This document shows, in pieces, positions 33,223-39,878 of a DNA stretch of 64,000 nt. Below the pieces are notes generated by a model. The model was not told the DNA's origin. It worked only from the letters and a program-made list of their open reading frames with translations, and searched no databases. The number at the start of each line of letters is the position of its first letter. The first letter of the stretch is position 1. Made by a program: the position numbers and the translations under genes. Source of the stretch: Pseudomonas fluorescens (lineage in GTDB: Bacteria > Pseudomonadota > Gammaproteobacteria > Pseudomonadales > Pseudomonadaceae); contig NZ_CABVIR010000001.1 of the NCBI RefSeq assembly GCF_902498065.1, positions 1,798,001 through 1,862,000 on the forward strand, read 5' to 3'.

Positions 33223-34507
33223 GATTTAAAACCTCGCCTATGGTTGTTTCTTCAGTGGTCTTGCTGGCCTTATGTTCTGTGGCTTGCAGTGAATTACCAG
33301 AATCTTCAAATCTAAAGCCGGTCAATCCGTGAATCGCTGTAAAGCCTTTCTGATCTAGATGCGCGTGCCACCGTTCGAGGGCGTCACGCTTGCGGCTCAT
33401 CACGTCCGATTGGATGTACACCTTCACGTTGTGGCCCATCGCGTGGTTGATCAGCAGTTCACCAATCAGGTGATCGATCCCGAGATCTGCCCAGCCAGTG
33501 CGGGCCACCTTGCGCAGGTCGTGACTGGTCCACTCGCCCTGCCCCAACCGACGGAACACGGCGCAGCCCTGAGCCTCACCCAGCGCCTTGCCGTTGCGCG
33601 CCGGGAACAGGCACTGGCCCTCATAGCCTCGGGCGTATTGGCCTTCGCGGTACCGGGTCAGCAGCGTGCACACTTGCTCGGTCAGGGGCAGGTGATGCTC
33701 GACACCGGTTTTCGTGTGCTCCGCTGGGATGAACCATTCCCGCTCGGCCAGGCTAATGTGCGACCAGCGCGCCATGCGTGTTTCCCCGATCCGCGTGCCA
33801 TGGCAGAGCATCATCAACGCGAGCATCGAATCCAGCGGCGCCGTAGTCATGACTTTGGCCAGTTGCTCGAGCAGGCCTTCCAACTGAACACCTCGCAAGC
33901 GCGATGGCTTGATACCGACCTTTGCCTTGGAGAAGTCATTGAAGCGGATCGCCGCCATTGGATTGGACGAGACCATGCCCAGCTTGGCCGCCTGCCTGAA
34001 TGCGAGGGCCAGCAGCTGGAACGCCGAGCGCACGTAGTCGATGGAAACTGTCTCTTGCAGTGGCCACATCAGCAGGGTATCGAGCGTGGCCTTGTCGATG
34101 CCGATCAGCGGCAGCTCTCCGAGGCGCGGCTTCAGATGGCACTTGATGATCGAGGCGCCGGTGTTCTTGCGCTTGGTCGATAGATTGCGATCGCGCGACA
34201 TTCGGTCAGCGAACCAGTCAAGCAGTTCGCCGACAGTGTTCCACTTCGACAGGCTCGCGCCCTCCCCGGCGGCCAGACGCAGCCGAAGCGACGGCAGCGC
34301 CGCTACGACCTGTTTGTGAATCAGCTCGGGGAACGTGCCGATGGGATTCCATTTGCCCTTCAGCACCAGATACCACGAACCACCTGTGCGGGCCTTGTTG
34401 AAGCGCAGGTACAGTCCTTTGTTTTCGAGGTCGCGCACGTCCTGCACTGTGCCCGCCGATTGCCGCTTTAATTCGGCATCGGTGACCTTCACCGCAGCAG
34501 TGCTCAT
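33194..34507 (-). CDS. Second tyrosine recombinase, in the early operon
   Basis: 437 residues. DUF4102-like N-terminal arm-binding region (LKRQSAGTVQDVRDLENKGLYLRFNKARTGGSWYL), SAM-like core-binding region (about 110-195), and catalytic domain with R in CHGTRIGETRMARW, K in HTKTGVEHHLPL, H-x-x-R as SHDLRKVART, then LLINHAMGHNVKVYIQSD with the nucleophile Tyr. All key residues appear intact. It lies between DUF1364 and the zinc-finger gene, 13 kb from the att site integrase. Not the enzyme next to attR; its role (resolution, dimer/concatemer processing or alternative integration) is unknown. Confidence 0.92.
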   Translation of the reverse strand: MSTAAVKVTDAELKRQSAGTVQDVRDLENKGLYLRFNKARTGGSWYLVLKGKWNPIGTFPELIHKQVVAALPSLRLRLAAGEGASLSKWNTVGELLDWFADRMSRDRNLSTKRKNTGASIIKCHLKPRLGELPLIGIDKATLDTLLMWPLQETVSIDYVRSAFQLLALAFRQAAKLGMVSSNPMAAIRFNDFSKAKVGIKPSRLRGVQLEGLLEQLAKVMTTAPLDSMLALMMLCHGTRIGETRMARWSHISLAEREWFIPAEHTKTGVEHHLPLTEQVCTLLTRYREGQYARGYEGQCLFPARNGKALGEAQGCAVFRRLGQGEWTSHDLRKVARTGWADLGIDHLIGELLINHAMGHNVKVYIQSDVMSRKRDALERWHAHLDQKGFTAIHGLTGFRFEDSGNSLQATEHKASKTTEETTIGEVLNHAERASAWL

Positions 34508-34806
34508 GTAGCCCCCTTTACGGTAAGAATTCCGGCCCGAATCAAGCCTTCGTGGGTTTCAGCAACGGCGCGTGGCATATCATGCCAATCGATGTCGCCG
34601 GCGGCGCGACCATCGATTACGTCGTGACAGGCGCAGCAGGCATACACCGCGACGGTGTCGAAGCCCTTCATACCCATGCCCTTCTGCCCGCAAGGCAGAT
34701 GCGCGAGGACGGTGGTTTCTGGATTGTGGTTGCAGATTCCCGGCATCCGGACGGTGCATTCCTGGCCGTTGGCGGAGGCTCGGAGCTTCTTCGAGGTCAC
34801 GCGCAT
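34504..34806 (-). CDS. DUF1364 nuclease-like protein
   Basis: 100 residues. KLRASANGQECTVRMPGICNHNPETTVLAHLP and GFDTVAVYACCACHDVIDGR are hallmark segments of DUF1364, a small Cys/His protein with similarity to HNH endonucleases (CxxxxxxxCxH...CxxCH). It is often beside replication and recombination genes of lambdoid phages. The start overlaps the upstream gene, and the stop overlaps the recombinase start (ATGA). Confidence 0.88.
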   Translation of the reverse strand: MRVTSKKLRASANGQECTVRMPGICNHNPETTVLAHLPCGQKGMGMKGFDTVAVYACCACHDVIDGRAAGDIDWHDMPRAVAETHEGLIRAGILTVKGAT

Positions 34807-35006
34807 GGCGGTCTACCCGTCGTGACGTCGACGACTTCGTAGGTACCCGGCCACATCCATGCGCCGTAACGTCTGGCCATGGCCTCATCCGCGAACAATG
34901 CCAGTGCGTGATCCGGCGGAGAGCTCAGGTCAACCTTGAACGAGCAGCAGAACACCGCGAAACGGTAGGTGGACGGGTCCGGAACAGCGAGTCGCCTTGT
35001 ATTCAT
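34797..35006 (-). CDS. Small phage protein downstream of dnaB
   Basis: 69 residues from ATG 35006, whose ATGA overlaps the dnaB stop; the longer frame is a shadow. MNTRRLAVPDPSTYRFAVFCCSFKVDLSSPPDHALALFADEAMARRYGAWMWPGTYEVVDV. The YGxxMWPxTYEVV ending is familiar from unnamed phage proteins. Function unknown; translational coupling suggests a role with replication. Confidence 0.75.
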   Translation of the reverse strand: MNTRRLAVPDPSTYRFAVFCCSFKVDLSSPPDHALALFADEAMARRYGAWMWPGTYEVVDVTTGRPPCA

Positions 35007-36385
35007 CAAAACGAATCCTTTTTGCGGTAACGGCTGGCTAGGCTGGTGACTTTTTCCGGCTGCTTGACAGGCTCCGGCTTCCACCCGGCAGCAAGGTTTT
35101 CGAAACGGTTAAATTGACCAAGAAACGCCGTGCGGACAGTGCCCATCTCGATGTCGCGCCCCTTGCCGATGATTATTTCGGCAATGCCTTTGGCTTCCGT
35201 GTTTTCGTGATAGACCTCGTCGCGATACACGAACAGGATCACATCGGCGTCCTGCTCAATGGCTCCGGACTCCCGCAAATCAGAAGGGATTGGGCGCTTG
35301 TTCGGACGCTCCTCGCATTTGCGGGAGAGCTGGCTGAGCAACACAACGGGGATGCCCAGTTCCTTGGCGAGCAACTTGCAGCCGCGGCTTATGCTGCTGA
35401 CCTCTTCGGTCCGGTTGCCGCCCTCGCCCTCCACCAATTGCAGGTAATCGATCATCAGCAGGTCTAGGCCGTAACGCATTTTGTGGCGGCGAGCGAGCGA
35501 ACGGATGCGTCCAATTGACGAGCCAGCTCGGTCAGCGATGTACAGCGGAGCGCGGCGAAGTACCCCAGCAGCGGCCTGTAGTTCAGTGCCGTGTGTCTCG
35601 CAGGCGGTTCCGTTTTTCACCAGCGTTAGTGGGATGCGCCCCTCGGAAGCCGTAGCCCTGTCCACCAGCTGACCTTTGTTCATCTCAAGGCTGATGACGA
35701 GCGCTGACTTGTTTTGGCGCACCGCCGCATCGATTGAGAACCCCATGGCGAGCGTGGTCTTGCCCATGGCAGGACGGCCGGCAACGATGTACAGGTGATC
35801 TGGCTGTAAGCCACCCAGCTTTTCATCCAGATCTTTCAGGCCGGTGGATAAACCGATCAGCGTTTCACCGCGAGAATGACGATCATGGCGTTCCTGCCAG
35901 ACCTCGATCTGGTCGATCAACACGTCACCCACCTTGACGATGTCGTCATCACCCGAACCGCAATCAATCGCCATGGCCGCAGCCTGAACAGCGGCAATTT
36001 TCGCCTGCGTGTCCTCGGTACCTTGGGATATTTCCATCGCTTGGCTGCCAAGCTCGTAGAGCGCCCGGTCAATAGCGCGTTCACGAACGATCTGTGCGTA
36101 TGTTCTGGCGTTAGCAATGCTCGGAGTGTTTTTGACGATTTCGGCGCAATAGGCGAATGCCGGGCTGCCGTCGTCCATCGAACCGACGTGATTACCCACA
36201 GTCAGGAAGTCAACCGCCTGACCAGCCGAACGGATAGCCATGATGCTGCGGTACACATCGGCGTTTGCCGGGAAGTAAAACGCCTCTGCCGACAAGTCTT
36301 CAGAAAGCGTATCGATCAGGTCTGGGCGCTGCATCATGGCGCCCAGCAGGCCGTGTTCAGCCTCGATGCTGTGAGGGTCACGCAT
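35006..36385 (-). CDS. Replicative DNA helicase (DnaB-like)
   Basis: 459 residues from ATG 36385. N-terminal helical domain (MRDPHSIEAEHGLLGAMMQRPDLIDTL) and RecA-like C-terminal domain: Walker A AGRPAMGKTTLA (about 208-219), Walker B LLMIDYLQLVEG, then PVVLLSQLSRKCEERPNKRPIPSDLRESGAIEQDADVILFVYRDE typical of DnaB. Forms the hexameric helicase for phage replication, loaded by the O-like protein encoded just before it, with which it overlaps by eight bases. Confidence 0.96.
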   Translation of the reverse strand: MRDPHSIEAEHGLLGAMMQRPDLIDTLSEDLSAEAFYFPANADVYRSIMAIRSAGQAVDFLTVGNHVGSMDDGSPAFAYCAEIVKNTPSIANARTYAQIVRERAIDRALYELGSQAMEISQGTEDTQAKIAAVQAAAMAIDCGSGDDDIVKVGDVLIDQIEVWQERHDRHSRGETLIGLSTGLKDLDEKLGGLQPDHLYIVAGRPAMGKTTLAMGFSIDAAVRQNKSALVISLEMNKGQLVDRATASEGRIPLTLVKNGTACETHGTELQAAAGVLRRAPLYIADRAGSSIGRIRSLARRHKMRYGLDLLMIDYLQLVEGEGGNRTEEVSSISRGCKLLAKELGIPVVLLSQLSRKCEERPNKRPIPSDLRESGAIEQDADVILFVYRDEVYHENTEAKGIAEIIIGKGRDIEMGTVRTAFLGQFNRFENLAAGWKPEPVKQPEKVTSLASRYRKKDSF

Positions 36386-37085
36386 GATAGTTACCCTCAA
36401 CGACCTTGACGAAGTTGCTCGGTGCAATCAGCCAATCGAAGTTGCAGCGGAAAGGAGTGCCCCCGGAAGCGGATACCTCCCCCATCAGGAACTTGCTCGA
36501 ACGCACCAAAGCGAAGTACTCAGCCCAGAACTGGAGATCCTGATGGACTTCGCTTTCATTCCAGCGAGCACCGATCTTGGCGATCCGATCCTTGGTCAGC
36601 ATCACGACGCGAGGAAACTCGGGAATGGTCTTGTTGAACAAGTCCACGATTGCCTGAGTCGGGCATTTCGTCTTCGAGACTTTCGGCGTTTGCTCATCGC
36701 CGACAAGAGGTGACGGTTCACTTGATGGTTCTATTACGGTTCTGGGTGCAGCTGCTGCGGGGGGTTCTGTAGTGAGCTGCGGGGGTGATGGTGCAGCTGC
36801 TGCGGGGTGCGACTCTCGCGGGGGTGCATATGCTGCTGGGGTTAGGGTGTACATTGTCGAACGACCCATTCGCTCACGAACTGACAGCAACCCAACCTGC
36901 CCCAGCCACTTGATTGCAGTTTGAACTGTCCGTTCAGCAAGGCAGGTTCGCTCCGAAATACGGGCAACCGAAGGCCAGCAGACGCCCTCGTCGTTAGCAT
37001 TATCTGCCAGCGATATGAGCACAGCCTTTTGCGGGCCGCTCATGCCCTGCAACGGCCAACACAGACTCATAATGATGGTGCTCAT
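36378..37085 (-). CDS. Replication initiation protein (O-like, helix-turn-helix)
   Basis: 235 residues from ATG 37085 (ATGA overlap with the preceding gene). An N-terminal helix-turn-helix_36 domain (GPQKAVLISLADNANDEGVCWPSVARISERTCLAERTVQTAIKWLGQVGLLSV) is followed by a long Pro/Ala/Ser-rich linker and a C-terminal domain ending FRCNFDWLIAPSNFVKVVEGNYHA, the pattern of phage O/DnaT-like replisome organisers. The origin often lies inside this gene; the linker codons contain repeated GCAGCTGCTGC units (36747-36805). Confidence 0.88.
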   Translation of the reverse strand: MSTIIMSLCWPLQGMSGPQKAVLISLADNANDEGVCWPSVARISERTCLAERTVQTAIKWLGQVGLLSVRERMGRSTMYTLTPAAYAPPRESHPAAAAPSPPQLTTEPPAAAAPRTVIEPSSEPSPLVGDEQTPKVSKTKCPTQAIVDLFNKTIPEFPRVVMLTKDRIAKIGARWNESEVHQDLQFWAEYFALVRSSKFLMGEVSASGGTPFRCNFDWLIAPSNFVKVVEGNYHA

Positions 37086-37306
37086 GCAGAAACATCCTGG
37101 ACAGTTGCCAGTGATGCCTTGAGGTGATTCAGGCATTGCCGGCAGAAGTGAGATTTGGATTCGTGCGAGTACTGCGAACCAACCATGAGGGCGGCATTCA
37201 TCGCTGCAGACTGGCTTGCATGGTGGTGTCGAGACACTTTTGCAGACTGGTCATAAGGTGTCGCGACATCACCGGAACTGTTGACTCTGGGGGTCTTATT
37301 GGTCAC
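37082..37306 (-). CDS. Small phage early protein, unknown
   Basis: 74 residues. Hydrophilic, His/Ser-rich, with a C-terminal YSHESKSHFCRQCLNHLKASLATV containing CxxC. Coupled to the O-like gene by ATGA. No family recognised. Confidence 0.65.
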   Translation of the reverse strand: MTNKTPRVNSSGDVATPYDQSAKVSRHHHASQSAAMNAALMVGSQYSHESKSHFCRQCLNHLKASLATVQDVSA

Positions 37307-37333
37307 TATTCACCTCGAAATGAAGTTGTACTA

Positions 37334-37358
37334 AGCCGCCCTGCCAGGCGGTTTTTTT
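37334..37358 (+). terminator. Plus-strand terminator between early genes
   Basis: AAGCCGCCCTGCCAGGCGGTTTTTTT has a stem and T tail only on the plus strand, so it would stop antisense transcription entering from the left, not the leftward operon. Confidence 0.65.
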
Positions 37359-37369
37359 ATGCTTGCAAT

Positions 37370-37792
37370 TCAGGCGGCTTTGACCGAGCTTTCAAGCAAA
37401 TGCAGACTTTCGCGGACATGACCGATCTCGTTGAGAATGTCGGTCTTTTCACTTAGCGAAACGTGCTGATCATCCAGTGCTTCGTGCACTGCGATAGTCA
37501 GGTCTGCGACTTCTTTGCCGACGTGCACCAGAGACGCGGTCAGCTCCTTAGGTGCCGGAGCGATCTTTGGAACGAGTTCAAAACCAAACTGATCGGCCAA
37601 GGCTTTCAGCGGACGCATGTCCTCGGTGTGCAGCAAGATTCCGAACAGGTGCTCAATAGTCAGGTGATGCGCCGCGTTGTCCGGGTTCGAGCGCTGGAGC
37701 AAGCTCACGTGTGCCATGCACATCTTCCCGGCCAGCTCCTCTGCCCCACTTTCCTTGACGGTGGTGTGGCAAGCCCTCAAGAAATCTTCCAT
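37370..37792 (-). CDS. Phage regulatory protein CII family
   Basis: 140 residues from ATG 37792, which has GAGGG eight bases upstream; the longer frame from 37855 lacks one. MEDFLRACHTTVKESGAEELAGKMCMAHVSLLQRSNPDNAAHHLTIEHLFGILLHTEDMRPLKALADQFGFELVP is the PF06892 CII-like helix-turn-helix with its conserved asparagine-rich turn and LxTxDxxILxAL-type helix. C-terminal helical tail. Expected to activate lysogenic promoters early after infection. Confidence 0.85.
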   Translation of the reverse strand: MEDFLRACHTTVKESGAEELAGKMCMAHVSLLQRSNPDNAAHHLTIEHLFGILLHTEDMRPLKALADQFGFELVPKIAPAPKELTASLVHVGKEVADLTIAVHEALDDQHVSLSEKTDILNEIGHVRESLHLLESSVKAA

Positions 37793-37858
37793 TCGTAAAC
37801 CCTCAAATTTGTTTCCGTGGCGAGTAGCAACCGCAACCCGCAAAATGTTCTTCATCGA

Positions 37859-38071
37859 CTACGCAACACTGACCGCGGTTTTTGGTTCTGCGCATAGGTC
37901 GCGGGCCGATATCAGCCCATTGGTAAGCTCTTCTGCTTTGAACGCGGTTTTCGCACTCATGGAATAGGCTCCCGTGACCCAGTAGGAAACCGCGGCTTGA
38001 GTAACCCCCAGCGCAAGAGCTGTTTTGGTCTGCCCGCCGAAGTGCTCGACGAGCCTTTCGATAGGGGTCAT
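37859..38071 (-). CDS. Cro-like repressor (YdaS/Cro helix-turn-helix)
   Basis: 70 residues, MTPIERLVEHFGGQTKTALALGVTQAAVSYWVTGAYSMSAKTAFKAEELTNGLISARDLC. The QTKTALALGVTQAAVSYWV helix-turn-helix is typical of Cro/YdaS regulators of lambdoid phages. First gene of the leftward early operon, divergent from CI; AGGAGGG precedes its ATG. Confidence 0.9.
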   Translation of the reverse strand: MTPIERLVEHFGGQTKTALALGVTQAAVSYWVTGAYSMSAKTAFKAEELTNGLISARDLCAEPKTAVSVA

Positions 38072-38085
38072 AAAGAGCCCTCCTA

Positions 38086-38146
38086 ATAAGCATGCTTATA
38101 TCGTATTAAGAAGGAGGCTTATTTGCAAGAGCATAAGGGAACTTAT
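38086..38146. promoter_or_regulatory. Operator region OR-like: three sites ATAAG-N4-CTTAT
   Basis: Three 14-bp near-palindromes: ATAAGCATGCTTAT (38086-38099), AGAAGGAGGCTTAT (38109-38122, one mismatch) and ATAAGGGAACTTAT (38133-38146). Their centres are 23 and 24 bp apart. They cover both divergent promoters between cI and cro. The same motif recurs as two perfect sites at 39258-39297. Confidence 0.88.
38100..38128 (-). promoter_or_regulatory. Leftward early promoter (PR-like) for cro operon
   Basis: On the minus strand TTGCAA (38128-38123), 17-bp spacer, TACGAT (38105-38100). Operator 2 lies in the spacer and operator 1 just downstream, so bound CI would block it. Confidence 0.8.
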
Positions 38147-38157
38147 AAATTACGGAT

Positions 38158-38814
38158 ATGACGACACTAGCCGAACGCATGAAGCTCGCACGCAAGCATG
38201 CGAACCTGACCCAGAAAGCGCTGGCCGATAAGGCCGGAGTAGAGCAACCCGTAATTTCGCAACTGGAGACAGGAAAAAACCAGCAGAGCGTCCATCTCGC
38301 GAAATTTGCCCACCTTTGCGGTGTAAGTGCGATCTGGCTTTCTGATGGGATTGGATCGATGACAGACAAACTGTCGGGCGACTCCAACGTGAAAATGGCA
38401 CCACAACCCGCCCAGCTTTATCGATATCCAGTAATCAGTTGGGTTTCCGCTGGTTCTTGGGAAGAGGCAGTTCAACCATACCCTGACGGATTCTCCGATC
38501 GCTACGAGCTTTCAGATTACGACTCGAAAGGCCCGGCTTTTTGGCTCGAGGTGAAAGGTGACTCGATGACGGCACCGTCAGGGGTCAGCGTTCCTGAAGG
38601 CATGATGATTTTGGTGGATACAGAAGCCGACGTTAAACCTGGAAAATTGGTAATCGCGAAACTCCCGGCCAGCAACGAGGCCACCTTCAAGAAACTTATA
38701 GAAGACGGTGGTGTGCGGTATCTGAAGCCGCTCAACCCGGCATACAGAATGGTTGAGATGGATGAGGACTGCCGGATAATCGGCGTCGCCGTTCGAATGA
38801 CCGGCAAGCTCTAG
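38158..38814 (+). CDS. CI repressor, LexA-like with S24 autoprotease domain
   Basis: 218 residues. N-terminal helix-turn-helix (residues 3-58: MKLARKHANLTQKALADKAGVEQPVISQLETGK) and C-terminal S24 peptidase domain: cleavage site Ala98-Gly99 (WVSAGSW), Ser136 in KGDSMTAP, Lys178 in EATFKKL. The Ala-Gly to Ser distance (38) equals that of lambda CI. It should maintain lysogeny and cleave itself when RecA is activated. Few untranslated bases and no Shine-Dalgarno sequence precede ATG 38158, so the lysogenic mRNA may be leaderless. A terminator follows at 38833. Confidence 0.95.
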   Translation: MTTLAERMKLARKHANLTQKALADKAGVEQPVISQLETGKNQQSVHLAKFAHLCGVSAIWLSDGIGSMTDKLSGDSNVKMAPQPAQLYRYPVISWVSAGSWEEAVQPYPDGFSDRYELSDYDSKGPAFWLEVKGDSMTAPSGVSVPEGMMILVDTEADVKPGKLVIAKLPASNEATFKKLIEDGGVRYLKPLNPAYRMVEMDEDCRIIGVAVRMTGKL

Positions 38815-38832
38815 TCGTTGACCTCGTTATCG

Positions 38833-38858
38833 AAGCCCGCCACCTGGTGGGCTTTTTA
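38833..38858 (+). terminator. Intrinsic terminator after cI
   Basis: AAGCCCGCCACCTGGTGGGCTTTTTA: stem AAGCCC(G)CCAC/GTGGGCTT with five T, starting 18 bp past the stop. Confidence 0.9.
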
Positions 38859-38875
38859 ATGTCCGCCCCACAAAA

Positions 38876-38891
38876 GAGTACAATTGTACTC
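38876..38891. promoter_or_regulatory. 16-bp perfect palindrome, LexA2-like motif
   Basis: GAGTACAATTGTACTC is a perfect palindrome. Its core AGTAC-N4-GTACT is close to the AGTAC-N4-GTGCT box described for the second LexA (LexA2, imuA/dnaE2 cassette) of P. putida. It lies 34 bp upstream of a canonical LexA box. Recognition by LexA2 is inferred. Confidence 0.5.
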
Positions 38892-38924
38892 CATACACAT
38901 TGCCGTTTTGCCAAGGATGAAATA

Positions 38925-38940
38925 CTGTTTATCCATACAG
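38925..38940. promoter_or_regulatory. Canonical LexA (SOS) box
   Basis: CTGTTTATCCATACAG has the CTGT-N8-ACAG form; with flanks it reads TACTGTTTATCCATACAGCA, near the E. coli consensus. It sits 19 bp before the ATG of the DUF1654 gene, so the gene should be induced by DNA damage. Confidence 0.85.
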
Positions 38941-38959
38941 CAACGCCAAGGAAGATGGC

Positions 38960-39211
38960 ATGAATCAAAGCAATACAAACGTCGCCGGCACCAATACCTG
39001 TTATGAACAAGTAGGCCGAAGATTTCAACGAATGTTGTCAGATCCGAGAGTGCAGAAGTATCAGGCAATCACCATAACCAGGCGCGAGGATGAAGCCCTG
39101 GAAGCTTGGAATCGCATCTTGCAAGAACTTGACGATACGGACGGTATAACGGTGGAAAGGCTGGATATTGATAGCGTACGGATCGGCTGGAGGAGATACC
39201 TCGACTACTGA
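38960..39211 (+). CDS. DUF1654 protein under LexA control
   Basis: 83 residues. YEQVGRRFQRMLSDPRVQKYQAITITRREDEALEAWNRILQELDDTDGITVERLDIDSVRIGW follows the DUF1654 pattern (YExLGxRVQxxIxxPxAQxxxxxxIxRxxxE...DAWxxLLxEIxEx), a family confined mostly to Pseudomonas. AAGGAAG precedes the ATG, a LexA box covers the promoter and a terminator follows, so it is an independent SOS unit. The place next to cI and the LexA box recall the SOS-induced antirepressors of phages such as 186 (Tum), but no such activity is known for DUF1654. Confidence 0.8.
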   Translation: MNQSNTNVAGTNTCYEQVGRRFQRMLSDPRVQKYQAITITRREDEALEAWNRILQELDDTDGITVERLDIDSVRIGWRRYLDY

Positions 39212-39214
39212 ACG

Positions 39215-39238
39215 AAGCCCGCGCAATGCGGGCTTTTT
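39215..39238 (+). terminator. Intrinsic terminator after DUF1654 gene
   Basis: AAGCCCGCGCAATGCGGGCTTTTT, stem GCCCGC/GCGGGC with five T. Confidence 0.9.
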
Positions 39239-39257
39239 ATCGTCCCGCGTAAATTTT

Positions 39258-39300
39258 ATAAGTTTACTTATTGACGAGAGGCGATAAGCACGCTTATATT
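39258..39300 (+). promoter_or_regulatory. Rightward early promoter with two CI operators (OL-like)
   Basis: Two perfect operators, ATAAGTTTACTTAT (39258-39271) and ATAAGCACGCTTAT (39284-39297), centres 26 bp apart. They flank a sigma70 promoter TTGACG (39271-39276) and TTATAT (39294-39299, 17-bp spacer). Operator 2 overlaps the spacer and -10, so CI would repress it. It drives the rightward early operon that ends in the integrase. Confidence 0.87.
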
Positions 39301-39596
39301 TGATTCAAGCCGAACAGCACGGCCAGCAGTGAAAGCTGCGCCGCTCTTTAACAGTCAGCGCAACAAACAAACCAACAGACCACATTGCCTCTACCGGCGA
39401 CCGGCGAGCAGACAGGCCCGAAAGCCTGCCAACGACAGGAACAACCTGGACGGCTGCTCGATGGTGAAACGCCTCTACCGTGTGAGTGACCCGGTATGCA
39501 ACGCGCCCCGCCCCTTCCGGCGGCAATAGGATGGAGAGCATCACTGAAGCACCTTCTTGCGAGGGTGCTTTGGGATGACTACAGGAGGTTCACGAA
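39301..39596 (+). promoter_or_regulatory. Early-operon leader with boxA
   Basis: Nearly 300 nt of leader precede the first gene. CGCTCTTTAACA at 39342-39353 is an exact match to the rrn/phage boxA consensus that binds NusB-NusE. It is preceded by a hairpin (39320-39343; CAGC AGTGAAA GCTG flanked by GGC/GCC). Near the end a stem-loop AAGCACCTTCTTGCGAGGGTGCTT (39549-39572) precedes a strong AGGAGG site. The order boxB-like hairpin then boxA resembles rrn leaders. Confidence 0.6.
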
Positions 39597-39878
39597 ATGA
39601 AAAATGTGTTGGGTGACACTAACTTTTACTTTAAGCGAACAGCTTGGATCAAGCCGCCAATCAATCAGACGATCTTGATTTACAACTCATGTGATGGTTA
39701 TCACTTGGCTACTTGGTCTGGCGATGAATTTATCTCGGCCATGGGGAATGCTTTGCCAGATGGATTGGCAGAACTGTGGCATGAATTGCCATCTGAAGCA
39801 GATCTACTAAATGCCCTGAACGACCGGGCATTTATTGAGCTTTCACTAAAATCAATTATTGAGACGAAGCTGCCTTGA
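39597..39878 (+). CDS. Small early phage protein, unknown
   Basis: 93 residues with AGGAGG eight bases before the ATG. WIKPPINQTILIYNSCDGYHLATWSGDEFISAMGNALPDGLAELWHELPSE resembles the small DUF551-like phage proteins (WxPxPxxxxxVLVxxxxGxxxxAxWxGxxF), with the conserved WHELP ending. First gene of the rightward early operon. It overlaps the convergent 39856 gene by 23 bases. Confidence 0.65.
   Translation: MKNVLGDTNFYFKRTAWIKPPINQTILIYNSCDGYHLATWSGDEFISAMGNALPDGLAELWHELPSEADLLNALNDRAFIELSLKSIIETKLP

Noticed and set aside
36747..36805. GCAGCTGCTGC repeats as a CRISPR-like array or iteron origin
   Set aside because: Repeats are short, irregular and in frame, coding for Ala-rich linker of the O-like protein. 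An origin inside the gene remains possible but is not demonstrated.
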